From Miltoncostaea sp963762825 (GTDB taxonomy: Bacteria > Actinomycetota > Thermoleophilia > Miltoncostaeales > Miltoncostaeaceae), in assembly GCA_963762825.1 (NCBI GenBank), contig CAVXLZ010000002.1, forward strand, positions 124,001-188,000: a DNA stretch of 64,000 nucleotides. The letters are read 5' to 3'. Positions 1-9,560 of this stretch are shown piece by piece (position 1 is the first letter of the stretch; each line of letters opens with the position of its first letter). Both the position numbers and the translations under genes were made by a program. The notes under the pieces were generated by a model that saw only the letters and a list, made by a program, of their open reading frames with translations, did no database searches and was not told where the DNA came from.

Positions 1-297
1 GCGTAGGGGATCTCGCGGACCATCGCAGCGGTCGCGAGGGAGGGCGCAGGTCCGGAGGCCGCGGGGGTTCGGGGCATCCGGGCATTGTCCGCCTCGCGCG
101 TGAGCCGCACAACGTCGCCGGCGGCGAGATCCTGTGGAACGGGCTCGCGACTGCCGATGTCAATGGTGGATGTCGACCCGTGGACACAACCTGGATCCGT
201 TGCGCCTCGAGGCGCGGTACGCGCGGATCGCTCGTCTCAGATGCGATTCGGGCCATCCCGGGGGATCAGCCTGCGGGTGCTCCCCGGATCGCTTCTG
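1..297. other. left-edge stretch without a confident gene
   Basis: I see no confident gene here. On the minus strand an ATG at position 77 opens a frame that runs off the left edge (about 25 codons, good third-position GC), so this could be the 5' end of a gene divergent from the oxidase to the right. It lacks a clear ribosome binding site and is too short to identify. The plus-strand frame of the next gene can be extended left to about 85, but that extension does not look like protein and precedes an obvious signal sequence. Confidence 0.25.
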
Positions 298-2754
298 ATG
301 CGGCGCCCGCACCCTCCGCATCCACGACCCGCCGGCCGATTCAGCCTCCGCCGGTGGCGGGGCCTCGCGCTCTGCGGATGTGCGGCTGCAATGGCGGGCG
401 CCATCGCGCTCGCCCCCATCGTGGTGGGCGCCCGCCCCGTGGACGACAGCGCGTCGTTCCTGAACCAGGTCGAGGGCGGCGGGTTCGACCACAACCTGGC
501 CCACATCTCCGCGACGCCGGCCGCCCAGCAGCGCGCCCTGGCCCGCGAGGAGCGCTGTGACGACGACGCCTGGCGCGCGGCGAACGCCGAGTCCTGCCCG
601 GCCGAATCGCCGGCGCCGAGCGAGGCGCGCAGCGCGAGCGTGGCCGGCGGGCAGGCAGGCCCTCTCGGATCGACCCAGCCCGACGGCCTCTGGGGGCCGC
701 TGCTCAGCATCCCCTCCACCGCGATCCACGCGATCGTGCTGCCCACCGGCAAGATCCTGTACCTCTCTCAGCCCAAGTGGCCCACCGAGGATGAGGCCGT
801 CGATGGCGGCAACGCCCACGTATGGGATCCGGCCACCAACACCAGTGTCTCCGTGCCGCCGCCCGACGTCCCCTACCCGAGCGGGCCCGATCGGCCGGCG
901 AACCTCTGGTGCGGGGGCCAGGTGAGCCTGGCCGACGGCCGGGTGCTCGTGGTCGGGGGCAACCTCGCGTACCCGATGAACGGGGGAATCGGCGCCGGCA
1001 ACGGCTTCAAGGGCGGGAAGTGGGTCATGACCTTCGATCCGTGGACCGAGACGTGGACCCGATACGCCGACATGCCCCACGGCCGCTGGTACCCCACGCT
1101 CACGGAGCTGTCCGATGGACGGGTGCTGATCGTGGGCGGATGGGACGAGACCGGTGGGCTGCAGGGCCCCGGCGGGCCGGGCGACGTCCCCACCATGGTG
1201 AACGACCAGGACATCGAGGTCTTCGATCCGGCCACGCCGGCGGGCGGCCAGGCGACGACCGTCGTCAGCCAGCTGCCTCCCAACGGGGCGGGTCAGCCGA
1301 CTCCGTATCCCGACCACCAGGGCATCGGCCTCTACCCGCACATGTTCCTCCTCCCCGACACGACCGTCGCCGGAGCGGGTGGCGACAAGGTGCTGGTGTC
1401 GGGGCCCCACCGATACGACTCGGCGATCATCGACACGTCCACCTGGGTGTGGACCGACGTTCTCGACCGCAGCGTGCCCGACACCGGACAGCCCCGGATC
1501 TCGAGCGATCGCGCATGGGGCACGGCCTGGCTCGAGCCCTCCGGGCCCGCCGGCGGGACCAAGGTCGTCCTCCTCGGCGGATCCGACTCGGGCGCGGCCG
1601 GCCCCGGCCCCGGGACCTCCCCTCCCCCGCTCGCCACCGCGGAGGTCCTCGACCTCAACGACCCCGACGGCGGCTGGCAGCTCGACGCCGGCCTCTCGCT
1701 CAACAACGGGCGCGCCCACTTCAACACGGTGCTGCTGCCGGACGGCTCGATCTTCTCGAACGGAGGCGGCTACGGGCGCAAGAGCGATTCGCTCTACATG
1801 GACCCGATCTACCGGGCCGAGCTCTACACCCCGGGCGGGGGCTGGCGGGAGGTCGGCGACGAGGCGGATGCCCGCACGTACCACTCCACGTCGGTGCTGC
1901 TGCCCGACGGACGGGTCGCCACCGCCGGCGACGACCGCGACATCGCACCGGAGCACATCTCCGTGAACGGCCGCACCGCCCAGCTCTGGAGCCCGCCCTA
2001 CCTGTTCGACGGCCCCCGCCCCCAGGTCACCTTCGCCCCGGGGGCGGTGCGCTACGACGCGCCCTTCCGCGTGGCGGTCGGAGGCGCTCCGACCGGCGTG
2101 ACCCGCGCCGTGCTGATCCGTCCGGCAGCCGTCACTCACGCGGTGGACATGGCCCAGCGCTCGATCTCGCTCGATCTCACGGCCCAGACGGACGGTCTCA
2201 CCCTCCGCTCCCCGCTGAACGCCACGGTGGCACCGCCCGGCTACTACATGCTCTTCCTCCTCAACCCCGACGGAGTGCCCTCGGTGGCCTCGTGGGTCAA
2301 GCTGGATCCGACCGCCCCCGACGCCCCCGCGCTCCCCGTGGCGCCGTCGGCGCCGTCGGCGCCGATCGCCCCGCCCGTGGCGTCCCCCGCCCCCCGCCCC
2401 GCCCCCGCTCCGCCGGGCACCCGCGTGGTCAAGAAGCTCCGCGTCAGCGTGCCCCGGCCCACGGTGAAGCTCACCCGGACCCGCGTCCGGGTGAAGCTGC
2501 GGCTGCGCGCCAACCTGAAGGCCGGCGCGCGCATCACCCTCTACCGGCCGGTACGTGGGCGTGCGAGGGCGCTGCGCAAGATCGGCGGGCGGGGCGTGAA
2601 GCTGCGTCCCGGCAGAACCATCCGGCCCACGATCACCGTACGGCGCTCGCGGGTTGGGAAGGCACGCCTCGTCCGGGTCCGCATCGTGGTCAGGAGCACC
2701 ACGGGACGACGGCTCACGATCAACCGCCTGGTGGAGCTCCCGGCGCGCAGGTAG
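298..2754 (+). CDS. secreted copper radical oxidase-like protein (galactose/glyoxal oxidase family, kelch plus DUF1929)
   Basis: About 818 residues if begun at ATG 298, directly before a basic stretch and a hydrophobic signal segment (LALCGCAAAMAGAIALAP). The middle is a kelch-type propeller with recurring DGRVL(V/I)VGG blades; the end of the catalytic part is the DUF1929 E-set domain. Residues expected for the galactose/glyoxal oxidase copper site are visible: Cys in LWCGG (codon 910) and Tyr in RWYPT (1090), the pair that forms the thioether cofactor; Tyr-His in RTYHS (1879-1884); and His in VTHAV (2137). That predicts an extracellular alcohol or aldehyde oxidase making hydrogen peroxide; the substrate is unknown. 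After a Pro/Ala linker comes a strongly basic tail of about 110 residues (KKLRVSVPRP onward), unusual for the family and perhaps a wall- or polymer-binding module. ATG 241 is an alternative start. Confidence 0.8.
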   Translation: MRRPHPPHPRPAGRFSLRRWRGLALCGCAAAMAGAIALAPIVVGARPVDDSASFLNQVEGGGFDHNLAHISATPAAQQRALAREERCDDDAWRAANAESCPAESPAPSEARSASVAGGQAGPLGSTQPDGLWGPLLSIPSTAIHAIVLPTGKILYLSQPKWPTEDEAVDGGNAHVWDPATNTSVSVPPPDVPYPSGPDRPANLWCGGQVSLADGRVLVVGGNLAYPMNGGIGAGNGFKGGKWVMTFDPWTETWTRYADMPHGRWYPTLTELSDGRVLIVGGWDETGGLQGPGGPGDVPTMVNDQDIEVFDPATPAGGQATTVVSQLPPNGAGQPTPYPDHQGIGLYPHMFLLPDTTVAGAGGDKVLVSGPHRYDSAIIDTSTWVWTDVLDRSVPDTGQPRISSDRAWGTAWLEPSGPAGGTKVVLLGGSDSGAAGPGPGTSPPPLATAEVLDLNDPDGGWQLDAGLSLNNGRAHFNTVLLPDGSIFSNGGGYGRKSDSLYMDPIYRAELYTPGGGWREVGDEADARTYHSTSVLLPDGRVATAGDDRDIAPEHISVNGRTAQLWSPPYLFDGPRPQVTFAPGAVRYDAPFRVAVGGAPTGVTRAVLIRPAAVTHAVDMAQRSISLDLTAQTDGLTLRSPLNATVAPPGYYMLFLLNPDGVPSVASWVKLDPTAPDAPALPVAPSAPSAPIAPPVASPAPRPAPAPPGTRVVKKLRVSVPRPTVKLTRTRVRVKLRLRANLKAGARITLYRPVRGRARALRKIGGRGVKLRPGRTIRPTITVRRSRVGKARLVRVRIVVRSTTGRRLTINRLVELPARR

Positions 2755-2961
2755 ATCAGAGCGCACGCTCGTCGGTAAGACCGGTGCGAGTCCGGGCGGC
2801 GCCGATGTTCGTCCCACGCCGCGGCGTGGTATTGACACTCCTGGCGGCGGGAGACGCCGGCGCGGCGGTCGCCTCCGCTGAGGACCCCTGCCGATCTGAT
2901 GCGATCGCGCCGTCGCCTGCACGGTCTACCATCGGTTCTCACCCCGAAGGAGCCCGACACG

Positions 2962-5615
2962 ATGACCGACAGCGACCCCGAAGAGACACGCGAGTGGCTT
3001 GAAGCCCTCGAGGACGTCCTCGAGCACGCCGGTCCCGAGCGCGCCGCCCAGCTCCTCGGCGCCGTGATCACCGAGGCCCGGCTGGCGGGCGCGCCCGTAC
3101 CGGTCAGCGACGCGACGCCGTACGTCAACACCATCCACCCCGAGGACGAGGAGCCGATCCCCGGCGATCCCGAGGTGGAGCGGCGACTGCGCTCGGCGAT
3201 CCGCTGGAACGCGGTCGCGATGGTGCTGCAGGCCAACAAGGAGTCGTCCGAGCTCGGCGGCCACATCGCGAGCTTCCAGTCGGCCGCGACGCTCTACGAG
3301 GTCGGCTTCAACCACTTCTGGCACGCGCCGACCGAGACGCACGGCGGCGACCTGGTCTACATCCAGGGGCACTCGTCGCCGGGCATCTACGCGCGCGCCT
3401 TCCTCGAGGGCCGGCTCGACGAGGAGCAGCTGCGCAACTTCCGCCAGGAGGTCGGCGGCAACGGGCTCTCGTCCTATCCGCACCCGTGGCTGATGCCCGA
3501 CTTCTGGCAGTTCCCGACCGTCTCGATGGGCCTCGGGCCGATCATGGCGATCTACCAGGCGCGCTTCATGAAGTACCTCGCACGGGCGCGGGCTCGCCGA
3601 TACCGCGGGCCGCAAGGTGTGGGCCTTCATGGGCGACGGCGAGATGGACGAGCCCGAGTCGCTGGGCGCCATCTCGCTCGCCGGCCGCGAGAAGCTCGAC
3701 AACCTGGTCTTCGTGGTCAACTGCAACCTGCAGCGGCTCGACGGCCCGGTGCGCGGCAACGGCAAGATCATCCAGGAGCTCGAGACCAACTTCCGCGGCG
3801 CCGGCTGGAACGTGATCAAGGTGATCTGGGGCGAGAACTGGGATCCGCTGCTCGCCGCAGACCACGACGGCCTGCTGCGCGAGCGCATGGAGGAGGCGGT
3901 CGACGGCGAGTACCAGACCTTCAAGTCGCGCGACGGCGCCTACGTGCGCGAGCACTTCTTCGGCACGTACCCGGAGCTGAAGGAGCTGGTCGCGCACATG
4001 AGCGACACGAGATCTGGGCGCTCAACCGCGGCGGCCACGACCCGCACAAGGTCTACGCCGCCTACCACGCGGCGATGGAGCACGAGGGCCAGCCGACGGT
4101 GATCCTCGCCAAGACGGTCAAGGGCTACGGCATGGGCGAGGCCGGCGAGGGCCAGAACATCACCCACCAGCAGAAGAAGATGAACGAGGACGCGCTGCTG
4201 GCGTTCCGCGACCGCTTCAACATCCCCCTCAGCGACACCGAGGCCAAGTCGGCGGCGTTCTACAAGCCGCGCGCCGACGCGCCGGAGATGATCTACCTGC
4301 GCGAGCACCGCGAGGCGCTCGGCGGCAGCCTTCCCGCGCGCGCGCCGAGCGCCCCGGCCCTCGAGGTGCCGCCGCTGTCGGCGTTCGAGGCCATCCTGAC
4401 GGGCGTCGGGCGACCGCGAGATCTCGACCACGATGGCCTTCGTGCGGGCCCTCGGCGACGATCCTGCGCGACAAGGCCATCGGCCCGCGCGTGGTGCCGA
4501 TCGTCGCCGACGAGTCGCGCACCTTCGGCATGGAGGGGATGTTCCGCCAGCTCGGGATCTTCTCCCCGGTGGGCCAGCTCTACAGCCCGGAGGACGCCGA
4601 GCAGCTCATGTTCTACCGCGAGGACAAGAACGGCCAGATCCTGCAGGAGGGAATCAACGAGGCCGGCGCCCTCTCGTCGTGGATCGCCGCCGGGACCTCG
4701 TACGCCAACCACGGCGTCGCGATGATCCCGTTCTTCATCTTCTACTCGATGTTCGGCTTCCAGCGCGTCGGCGACCTGATCTGGGCGGCAGGCGACAGCC
4801 GCGCGCGCGGCTTCCTGCTCGGCGGCACCTCCGGGCGCACGACGCTGAACGGCGAGGGCCTGCAGCACGAGGACGGCCACAGCCACGTCGCCGCCGCGAC
4901 GATCCCCAACTGCCTCTCCTACGACCCGACCTTCGGCTACGAGGTGGCGGTGATCCTCCAGGACGGCCTGCGGCGGATGTTCGCCGAGCACGAGGACGTC
5001 TTCTACTACCTCACGCTGCTGAACGAGAACTACGCCCAGCCCGCGATGCCCGAGGGCGCCGAGGAGGGCATCCTGCGCGGCATGTACCTCATCCGCGAGA
5101 CGGCGACCCGCGCCAAGGGGCCGAAGGTCCAGCTGCTCGGCTCCGGGACCATCCTGCGCGAGGTCCTGGCCGCGGCCGACCTGCTGTCCGAGGACTACGG
5201 CGTGAACGCCGACGTCTGGAGCGTCACCAGCTTCACCGCGCTGCGCCGCGACGGCATCGAGGCCGACCGCTGGAACATCCTGCATCCCACCGAGGAGCCG
5301 CGCGCGTCGTACGTGGAGCAGCAGCTCGGCGACCGCGACGGACCGACGATCGCCGCCACCGACTACATCCGCGCCTTCGCCGACGGGATCCGCGCCTTCG
5401 TGCCGGGCCGTTACGAGGTGCTCGGCACCGACGGCTTCGGGCGCAGCGACTACCGCGTGCGACTGCGGAGCTTCTTCGAGGTGGACCGCCATCACGTGAC
5501 CGTCGCGGCCCTCGCCGCGCTCGCCCGCGAGGGCGCCATCGACGCCGCCATCCCGGCGGCGGCCATCACCCGGTACGACATCGACCCGGAGGCCATCCCG
5601 CCGTGGCAGCGCTGA
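2962..5615 (+). CDS. aceE: pyruvate dehydrogenase E1 component, homodimeric type; frame broken four times as sequenced
   Basis: Decarboxylates pyruvate with thiamine diphosphate and hands the acetyl group to the E2 lipoyl arm. About 884 residues, the normal size for AceE. Starts at ATG 2962 behind GAAGGAG. The ThDP motif region GDGEMDEPES, the block EIWALNRGGHDPHK and GLQHEDGHSH are all typical. The protein is readable only by switching frame: an extra G near 3580 (restores YLHGRGLADTAGRKVW), a missing base near 4007 (restores DDEIWALN), an extra G near 4408-4410 (restores GDREISTTMAF) and an extra G near 4456 (restores TILRDKAIG). Between breaks the protein is fully conserved, so I think these are sequencing errors rather than gene decay. 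It is first in an aceE-aceF-lpdA operon and overlaps aceF by 13 bases. Confidence 0.85.
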
Positions 5616-6970
5616 CAGAGGTCCGCGTCCCCGACATCGGCGACTTCGCCGATGTCCCCGTGATCGAGATCCTGGTCTCGCCCGGCGACACCGTCGCAGC
5701 CGAGGACCCGCTCATCGTGCTCGAGTCGGACAAGGCCACGATGGAGGTTCCCTCGCCGGCCGCCGGGGTGGTGGGAGAGCTGTCGGTGGCGGTGGGCGAC
5801 GACGTCTCGGAAGGGGACCTGATCCTCACGCTCTCGCCGGACGAGGCGGACGGGAGCGGCGAGCCCGAGCCCGAGGTCGAGGCAACCGCGGAGCCCGAGG
5901 TCGAGGTCGAGGAGCCCGGCCGTGGGGGCGGCGAGCCCGATGTCGGCTCCACCTCCGATCCGTCGGCCGCCGGTGGCGAGGAGGAAGAGGCCGCACCGGC
6001 TGCGCCGTCGCCCGCACCGGCCGCAGGCGCCGACGGCGACCACGACGACCCGGCCTACGCCGGCCCGGGTGCCCGAGCCCTTGCGCGCGAGCTGGGCGTG
6101 GACCTGGCCTCGGTTTCGGGAACCGGCCGCAAGGGCCGCGTGACGCGCGAGGACGTCTCCGCGGCCGCGAAGGGCGGCGGCGCGACAGGGGGCGACCCGG
6201 CACGGGCGAGAGGTGGTGGGGCCGCCCCGGCGGCGCCGGCCGGCCTTCCGGCCTGGCCCCAGGTCGATTTCGCGGCCTACGGTCCGATCGAGCGTCAGCC
6301 GCTCTCGCGCATCGCCCGTCTCGCCGGACCCGCCCTCGCGCGCAACTGGGCCATGATCCCCCACGTCACCCAGCACGACGAGGCCGACATCACCGAGCTG
6401 GAGGCCTTCCGCAAGGAGGTCAACGCGGCCCACGCCGACGACGGGGCGAAGCTGACGATGGTGTCGCTGCTCGTGGCGGCGTGCGCCGCCGCGTTGCGGG
6501 CCTTTCCCACGTTCAACTCCTCGCTCGAGGGCGAGAGCCTCGTGCTGAAGCGCTATTGCCACATCGGCTTCGCCGCCGACACGGAGGCGGGGCTGATGGT
6601 GCCCGTTATCCGGGACGCCGACCGCAAGGGACTCCTCGATATCGCCCGTGAGCTCACCGCTCTCTCGGCCGCAGCCCGTGACGGCTCCATCACCGCCGAC
6701 CAGATGAAGGGCGGCACGTTCACGATCTCGAGCCTCGGCGGGATCGGCGGTACGGCCTTCACCCCGATCATCAACGCCCCGGAGGTCGCGATCCTCGGCG
6801 TGTCGCGCGCCGCGATGAAGCCGGTCTGGACCGGTGATGCGTTCGAGCCGCGCCTGGTGCTGCCGCTCTCGCTCTCCTACGACCATCGCGTCATCGACGG
6901 AGCGTCCGCGGCGCGCTTCACCACCCACCTGGCCCGATTGCTGCACGACCCCCTCCAGATGCTCCTGTGA
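5603..6970 (+). CDS. aceF: dihydrolipoamide acetyltransferase, E2 of pyruvate dehydrogenase
   Basis: Core of the pyruvate dehydrogenase complex: accepts the acetyl group from E1 on a lipoyl lysine and passes it to CoA. Starts at GTG 5603 inside the end of aceE, giving 455 residues. There is one N-terminal lipoyl domain with the modified Lys in ESDKATMEVP (about residue 44), then a Glu/Pro/Ala-rich flexible linker, a peripheral subunit-binding domain (GARALARELGVDL to GRVTREDV), and the catalytic domain ending in the active-site motif YDHRVIDGASAARF. The frame is intact, unlike its two neighbours. The stop overlaps the lpdA start by GTGA, so the genes are translationally coupled. Confidence 0.93.
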   Translation: MAALTEVRVPDIGDFADVPVIEILVSPGDTVAAEDPLIVLESDKATMEVPSPAAGVVGELSVAVGDDVSEGDLILTLSPDEADGSGEPEPEVEATAEPEVEVEEPGRGGGEPDVGSTSDPSAAGGEEEEAAPAAPSPAPAAGADGDHDDPAYAGPGARALARELGVDLASVSGTGRKGRVTREDVSAAAKGGGATGGDPARARGGGAAPAAPAGLPAWPQVDFAAYGPIERQPLSRIARLAGPALARNWAMIPHVTQHDEADITELEAFRKEVNAAHADDGAKLTMVSLLVAACAAALRAFPTFNSSLEGESLVLKRYCHIGFAADTEAGLMVPVIRDADRKGLLDIARELTALSAAARDGSITADQMKGGTFTISSLGGIGGTAFTPIINAPEVAILGVSRAAMKPVWTGDAFEPRLVLPLSLSYDHRVIDGASAARFTTHLARLLHDPLQMLL

Positions 6971-8405
6971 CGGCGGCTGCCGCCACGCAGCGAGTGGATC
7001 TCCTCGTGCTCGGTGGCGGGCCCGGGGGCTACACCGCGGCCTTCCGCGCGGCCGACCTCGGCCTCTCGGTCCTCCTGGTGGAGAGCCACTCGCGGCTCGG
7101 CGGCGTGTGCACCAACGTCGGCTGCATCCCCTCCAAGGCGCTCCTGCACGCCGCGCGGGTGCTGTCGGAGGCCGAGGAGGCGCGCGAGCTCGGCATCGCC
7201 TTCGGAGAGGCGTCGGTCGACCTCGACGTGCTGCGCAACACCACCGAGGGCGTCGTCGCGCGCCTGACGAAGGGCCTGGCCGGTCTGGCGAAGCAGCGCT
7301 CCGTGGAGGTCGTGCGCGGCACCGGACGTTTCGCCTCGCCCAACGAGATGGCGGTCGAGACGGCCGAGGGGCCCCGGTCGATCGAGTTCGCGAGCGCCGT
7401 GATCGCCGTGGGGTCGGAGCCTGCCCGCATCCCCTCGATGCCCGACGACGCGCGCGTCATCGATTCGACCGGCGCGCTCGCGCTCGCCGACGTGCCAGAG
7501 CGCCTGCTGGTGGTTGGCGGCGGCATCATCGGCCTGGAGATGGCGACGGTCTACGACGCCCTGGGCTCGCGGGTCACGGTCGTCGAGATGCTCGAGCAGC
7601 TCATCCCGGGCTGCGACCCCGACCTCGTGAAGCCGCTGCACGCGCGGATCGGCAAGCGCTACGAGGCGATCCACCTCGGCACGCGCGTGGCCGCCGTCGA
7701 GGCGCACGAGGACGGTCTGCGGGCCACCTTCGAGGGCGGCGACGCCCCAGGCCCGGAGACATTCGATCGCGTGCTCGTGGCCGTCGGGCGGCGCGCTCGC
7801 GGGGGCGAGATCGACGCCGAGGCCGCCGGCGTCGAGGTGGACGAGCGCGGCGTGATCGCGGTCGACCGGCAGATGCGCACCAGCGCCGGCCACATCCACG
7901 CGATCGGCGACGTCACCGGCGAACCGATGCTCGCCCACAAGGCGACCCATCAAGGCGTGGTCGCCGCCGAGGTGATCGCCGGGCGACGTCCGCGTTCGAC
8001 CCGCGCGCGATCCCGTCGGTGGCCTACACCGATCCCGAGGTCGCCTGGATGGGGTTGACCGAGACGCGTGCGAAGGCCGAGGGCATCGCGCACGAGGTCG
8101 CCGCCTTCCCGTGGGCGGCCTCGGGCCGCGCACTCTCGATGCACCGCGGCGAGGGGCGCACGAAGCTGATCGTCGATCCCGAGAGCCGGCGGATCCTCGG
8201 CGCGGGGATGGTGGGCGTCAACGCCGGCGAGTTGATCGCGGAGGCGGTCCACGCTCTCGAGATGGGGGCCGACGCCCAGGATCTGGCGCTGACGATCCAC
8301 CCCCACCCGACGCTCTCGGAGACGCTCGGCTTCGCTGCCGAGGCAGCCGAGGGCACGATCACCGATCTCTACCTGGGGAAGCGGCGGGCGTCGAAGAGGG
8401 GCTGA
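6967..8405 (+). CDS. lpdA: dihydrolipoamide dehydrogenase, E3; one frameshift as sequenced
   Basis: FAD enzyme that reoxidises the dihydrolipoyl arm of AceF and makes NADH. GTG start overlaps the aceF stop. The N-terminal FAD fold (LGGGPGGYTAAFRAADLG), the redox disulfide GGVCTNVGCIPSKALLH, the NAD fold (VVGGGIIGLEMATVYDALG) and the C-terminal dimer motif with the catalytic His (LTIHPHPTLSE) are present. About 479 residues in all. The frame breaks near 7987, where one base seems missing: the N-terminal part ends at VIAGRRP and the rest (SAFDPRAIPSVAYTDPEVAWMG) continues two frames over. The complete set of motifs argues for a sequence error. The 3' end overlaps the convergent MFS gene by about 46 bases. 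Confidence 0.88.
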
Positions 8406-9468
8406 GCACTCGGCCGAGCGCGATCGCGGCGACGAACGCGAGCGCCGTGATCAGGCCGAGCCCGCCGAGCGCCCAGGCGCCGAAGAGAGCGATCGCGACG
8501 AACTCGCTGCCGAGCGAGGCCACCGAGGTCACCGTCGCCCGCGCGCCCCCGTCGATCTGCGACTGCAGGCGGGCGTCGGCCACCACGATCATCAGGCGGT
8601 GCACCCCGTAGAAGGCGGCGATTCCCGCAAGGCCCGTGGGGCGTGCCACCAGTAGAGCCGCCGCGAGCGATGCGGCGCCGATCAGCATCACCGGGTGAGC
8701 GTGCGCGGTCCGTACCCGAGCGCCCGGCGCGCGAGCATGGCACCCGCCGCGCCCGCAGAGCGGGATCGCCAGGAGCGCCGCCGGGACTGCGCCCGTGGGC
8801 ACGCCCCACTCCGACGCGAGCACGGGCGTGTACTCCTCGATGGCATCGAAGCCGGCCAGGACGGCGAGCGCGATCACGGCGCCCCGCACCGGCCGCGATC
8901 GCACGGACTCGGAGAGCCCCGCCCGGAGGGTTCGCACGAAACCCGGCCCCTCGTCGTCGGCGGAGACGCGCGGCGGCTCGGGCAGGCGGGTGGCGAGAAC
9001 GGCCGCGACGAGGCAGACCGCCACGCTCGCGATACCGAGCAGCGGATAGCCGCCCACCGCGAACAGGGCACCGGCCGCAAGCGCCAGCGGCACCTGCACG
9101 GCGAGCGCGGCGGCCTCGGCCCTCGCCATCACCCCCGCATAGCGATCCGCCGCCCCGTCGGCTTCGAGGCCCTCGTACACGAGGGCCTCGAAGCTCCCCG
9201 AGCTCAGCGCCCCGCCGATGCCCCAGAGCACGAAGCCGAGCGCGAACCCGCCGAGGGCCGGCCAGGTGATCCACAGAAGGTGGCCCGCCCCCTGGAGCAC
9301 TCCCGCCGCGGCGATGGCCGTGCGGCGCGAGTGCTGGTCGGCCCAGGCGCCACAGGGCACCTCGGCCAGGACGCCGACGACCGACCAGAGCACGAAGAGC
9401 CCGGAGATCTGCGCCACCGAGAGACCGCTGTCGGCGAACAGGAGCGCGTAGAGCGGATACAGCGGCAC
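8359..9468 (-). CDS. MFS transporter; frame disturbed as sequenced
   Basis: A 12-helix major facilitator; the substrate cannot be told. The readable frame starts at GTG 9468 (PLYPLYALLF), which removes part of helix 1. In the same frame upstream the sequence reads ARRAIGWSALSEAVPLY back to a TGA codon, and behind that an ATG at 9555, or at 9564 overlapping the stop of the next MFS gene, would be the natural start; a single TGA change would restore it. Inside the gene, a pair of compensating indels between about 8690 and 8770 turns a membrane stretch into an Arg/His-rich one; undoing an extra G gives LCGAAGAMLARRALGYGP. The gene is probably intact in the organism and co-transcribed with the upstream transporter gene. 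Confidence 0.65.
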   Translation of the reverse strand: MPLYPLYALLFADSGLSVAQISGLFVLWSVVGVLAEVPCGAWADQHSRRTAIAAAGVLQGAGHLLWITWPALGGFALGFVLWGIGGALSSGSFEALVYEGLEADGAADRYAGVMARAEAAALAVQVPLALAAGALFAVGGYPLLGIASVAVCLVAAVLATRLPEPPRVSADDEGPGFVRTLRAGLSESVRSRPVRGAVIALAVLAGFDAIEEYTPVLASEWGVPTGAVPAALLAIPLCGRGGCHARAPGARVRTAHAHPVMLIGAASLAAALLVARPTGLAGIAAFYGVHRLMIVVADARLQSQIDGGARATVTSVASLGSEFVAIALFGAWALGGLGLITALAFVAAIALGRVLSPSSTPAASPGRDR

Positions 9469-9560
9469 CGCTTCCGAGAGCGCAGACCAGCCGATCGCCC
9501 GCCGGGCGAGGCGTCGTGCTGCGTCAGTCGGGGGCCGGGATCACGGGGGGCTCATGGGGC

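Noticed and set aside
160..2922. Very long open frames opposite and out of frame with real genes, for example minus strand 160-2922 and plus strand 822-3002.
   Set aside because: They are a by-product of high GC: Arg/Pro/Gly-rich, without motifs, start signals or sensible hydrophobicity, and the frame on the other strand encodes a recognisable protein.
9541..9555. In-frame TGA codons in the MFS gene start and at 62046, raising the idea of UGA recoding.
   Set aside because: TGA clearly ends many genes here (for example aceF, the sensor kinases and copA's neighbours), and no SECIS-like structure or selenoprotein context is present; a base change or error is simpler.
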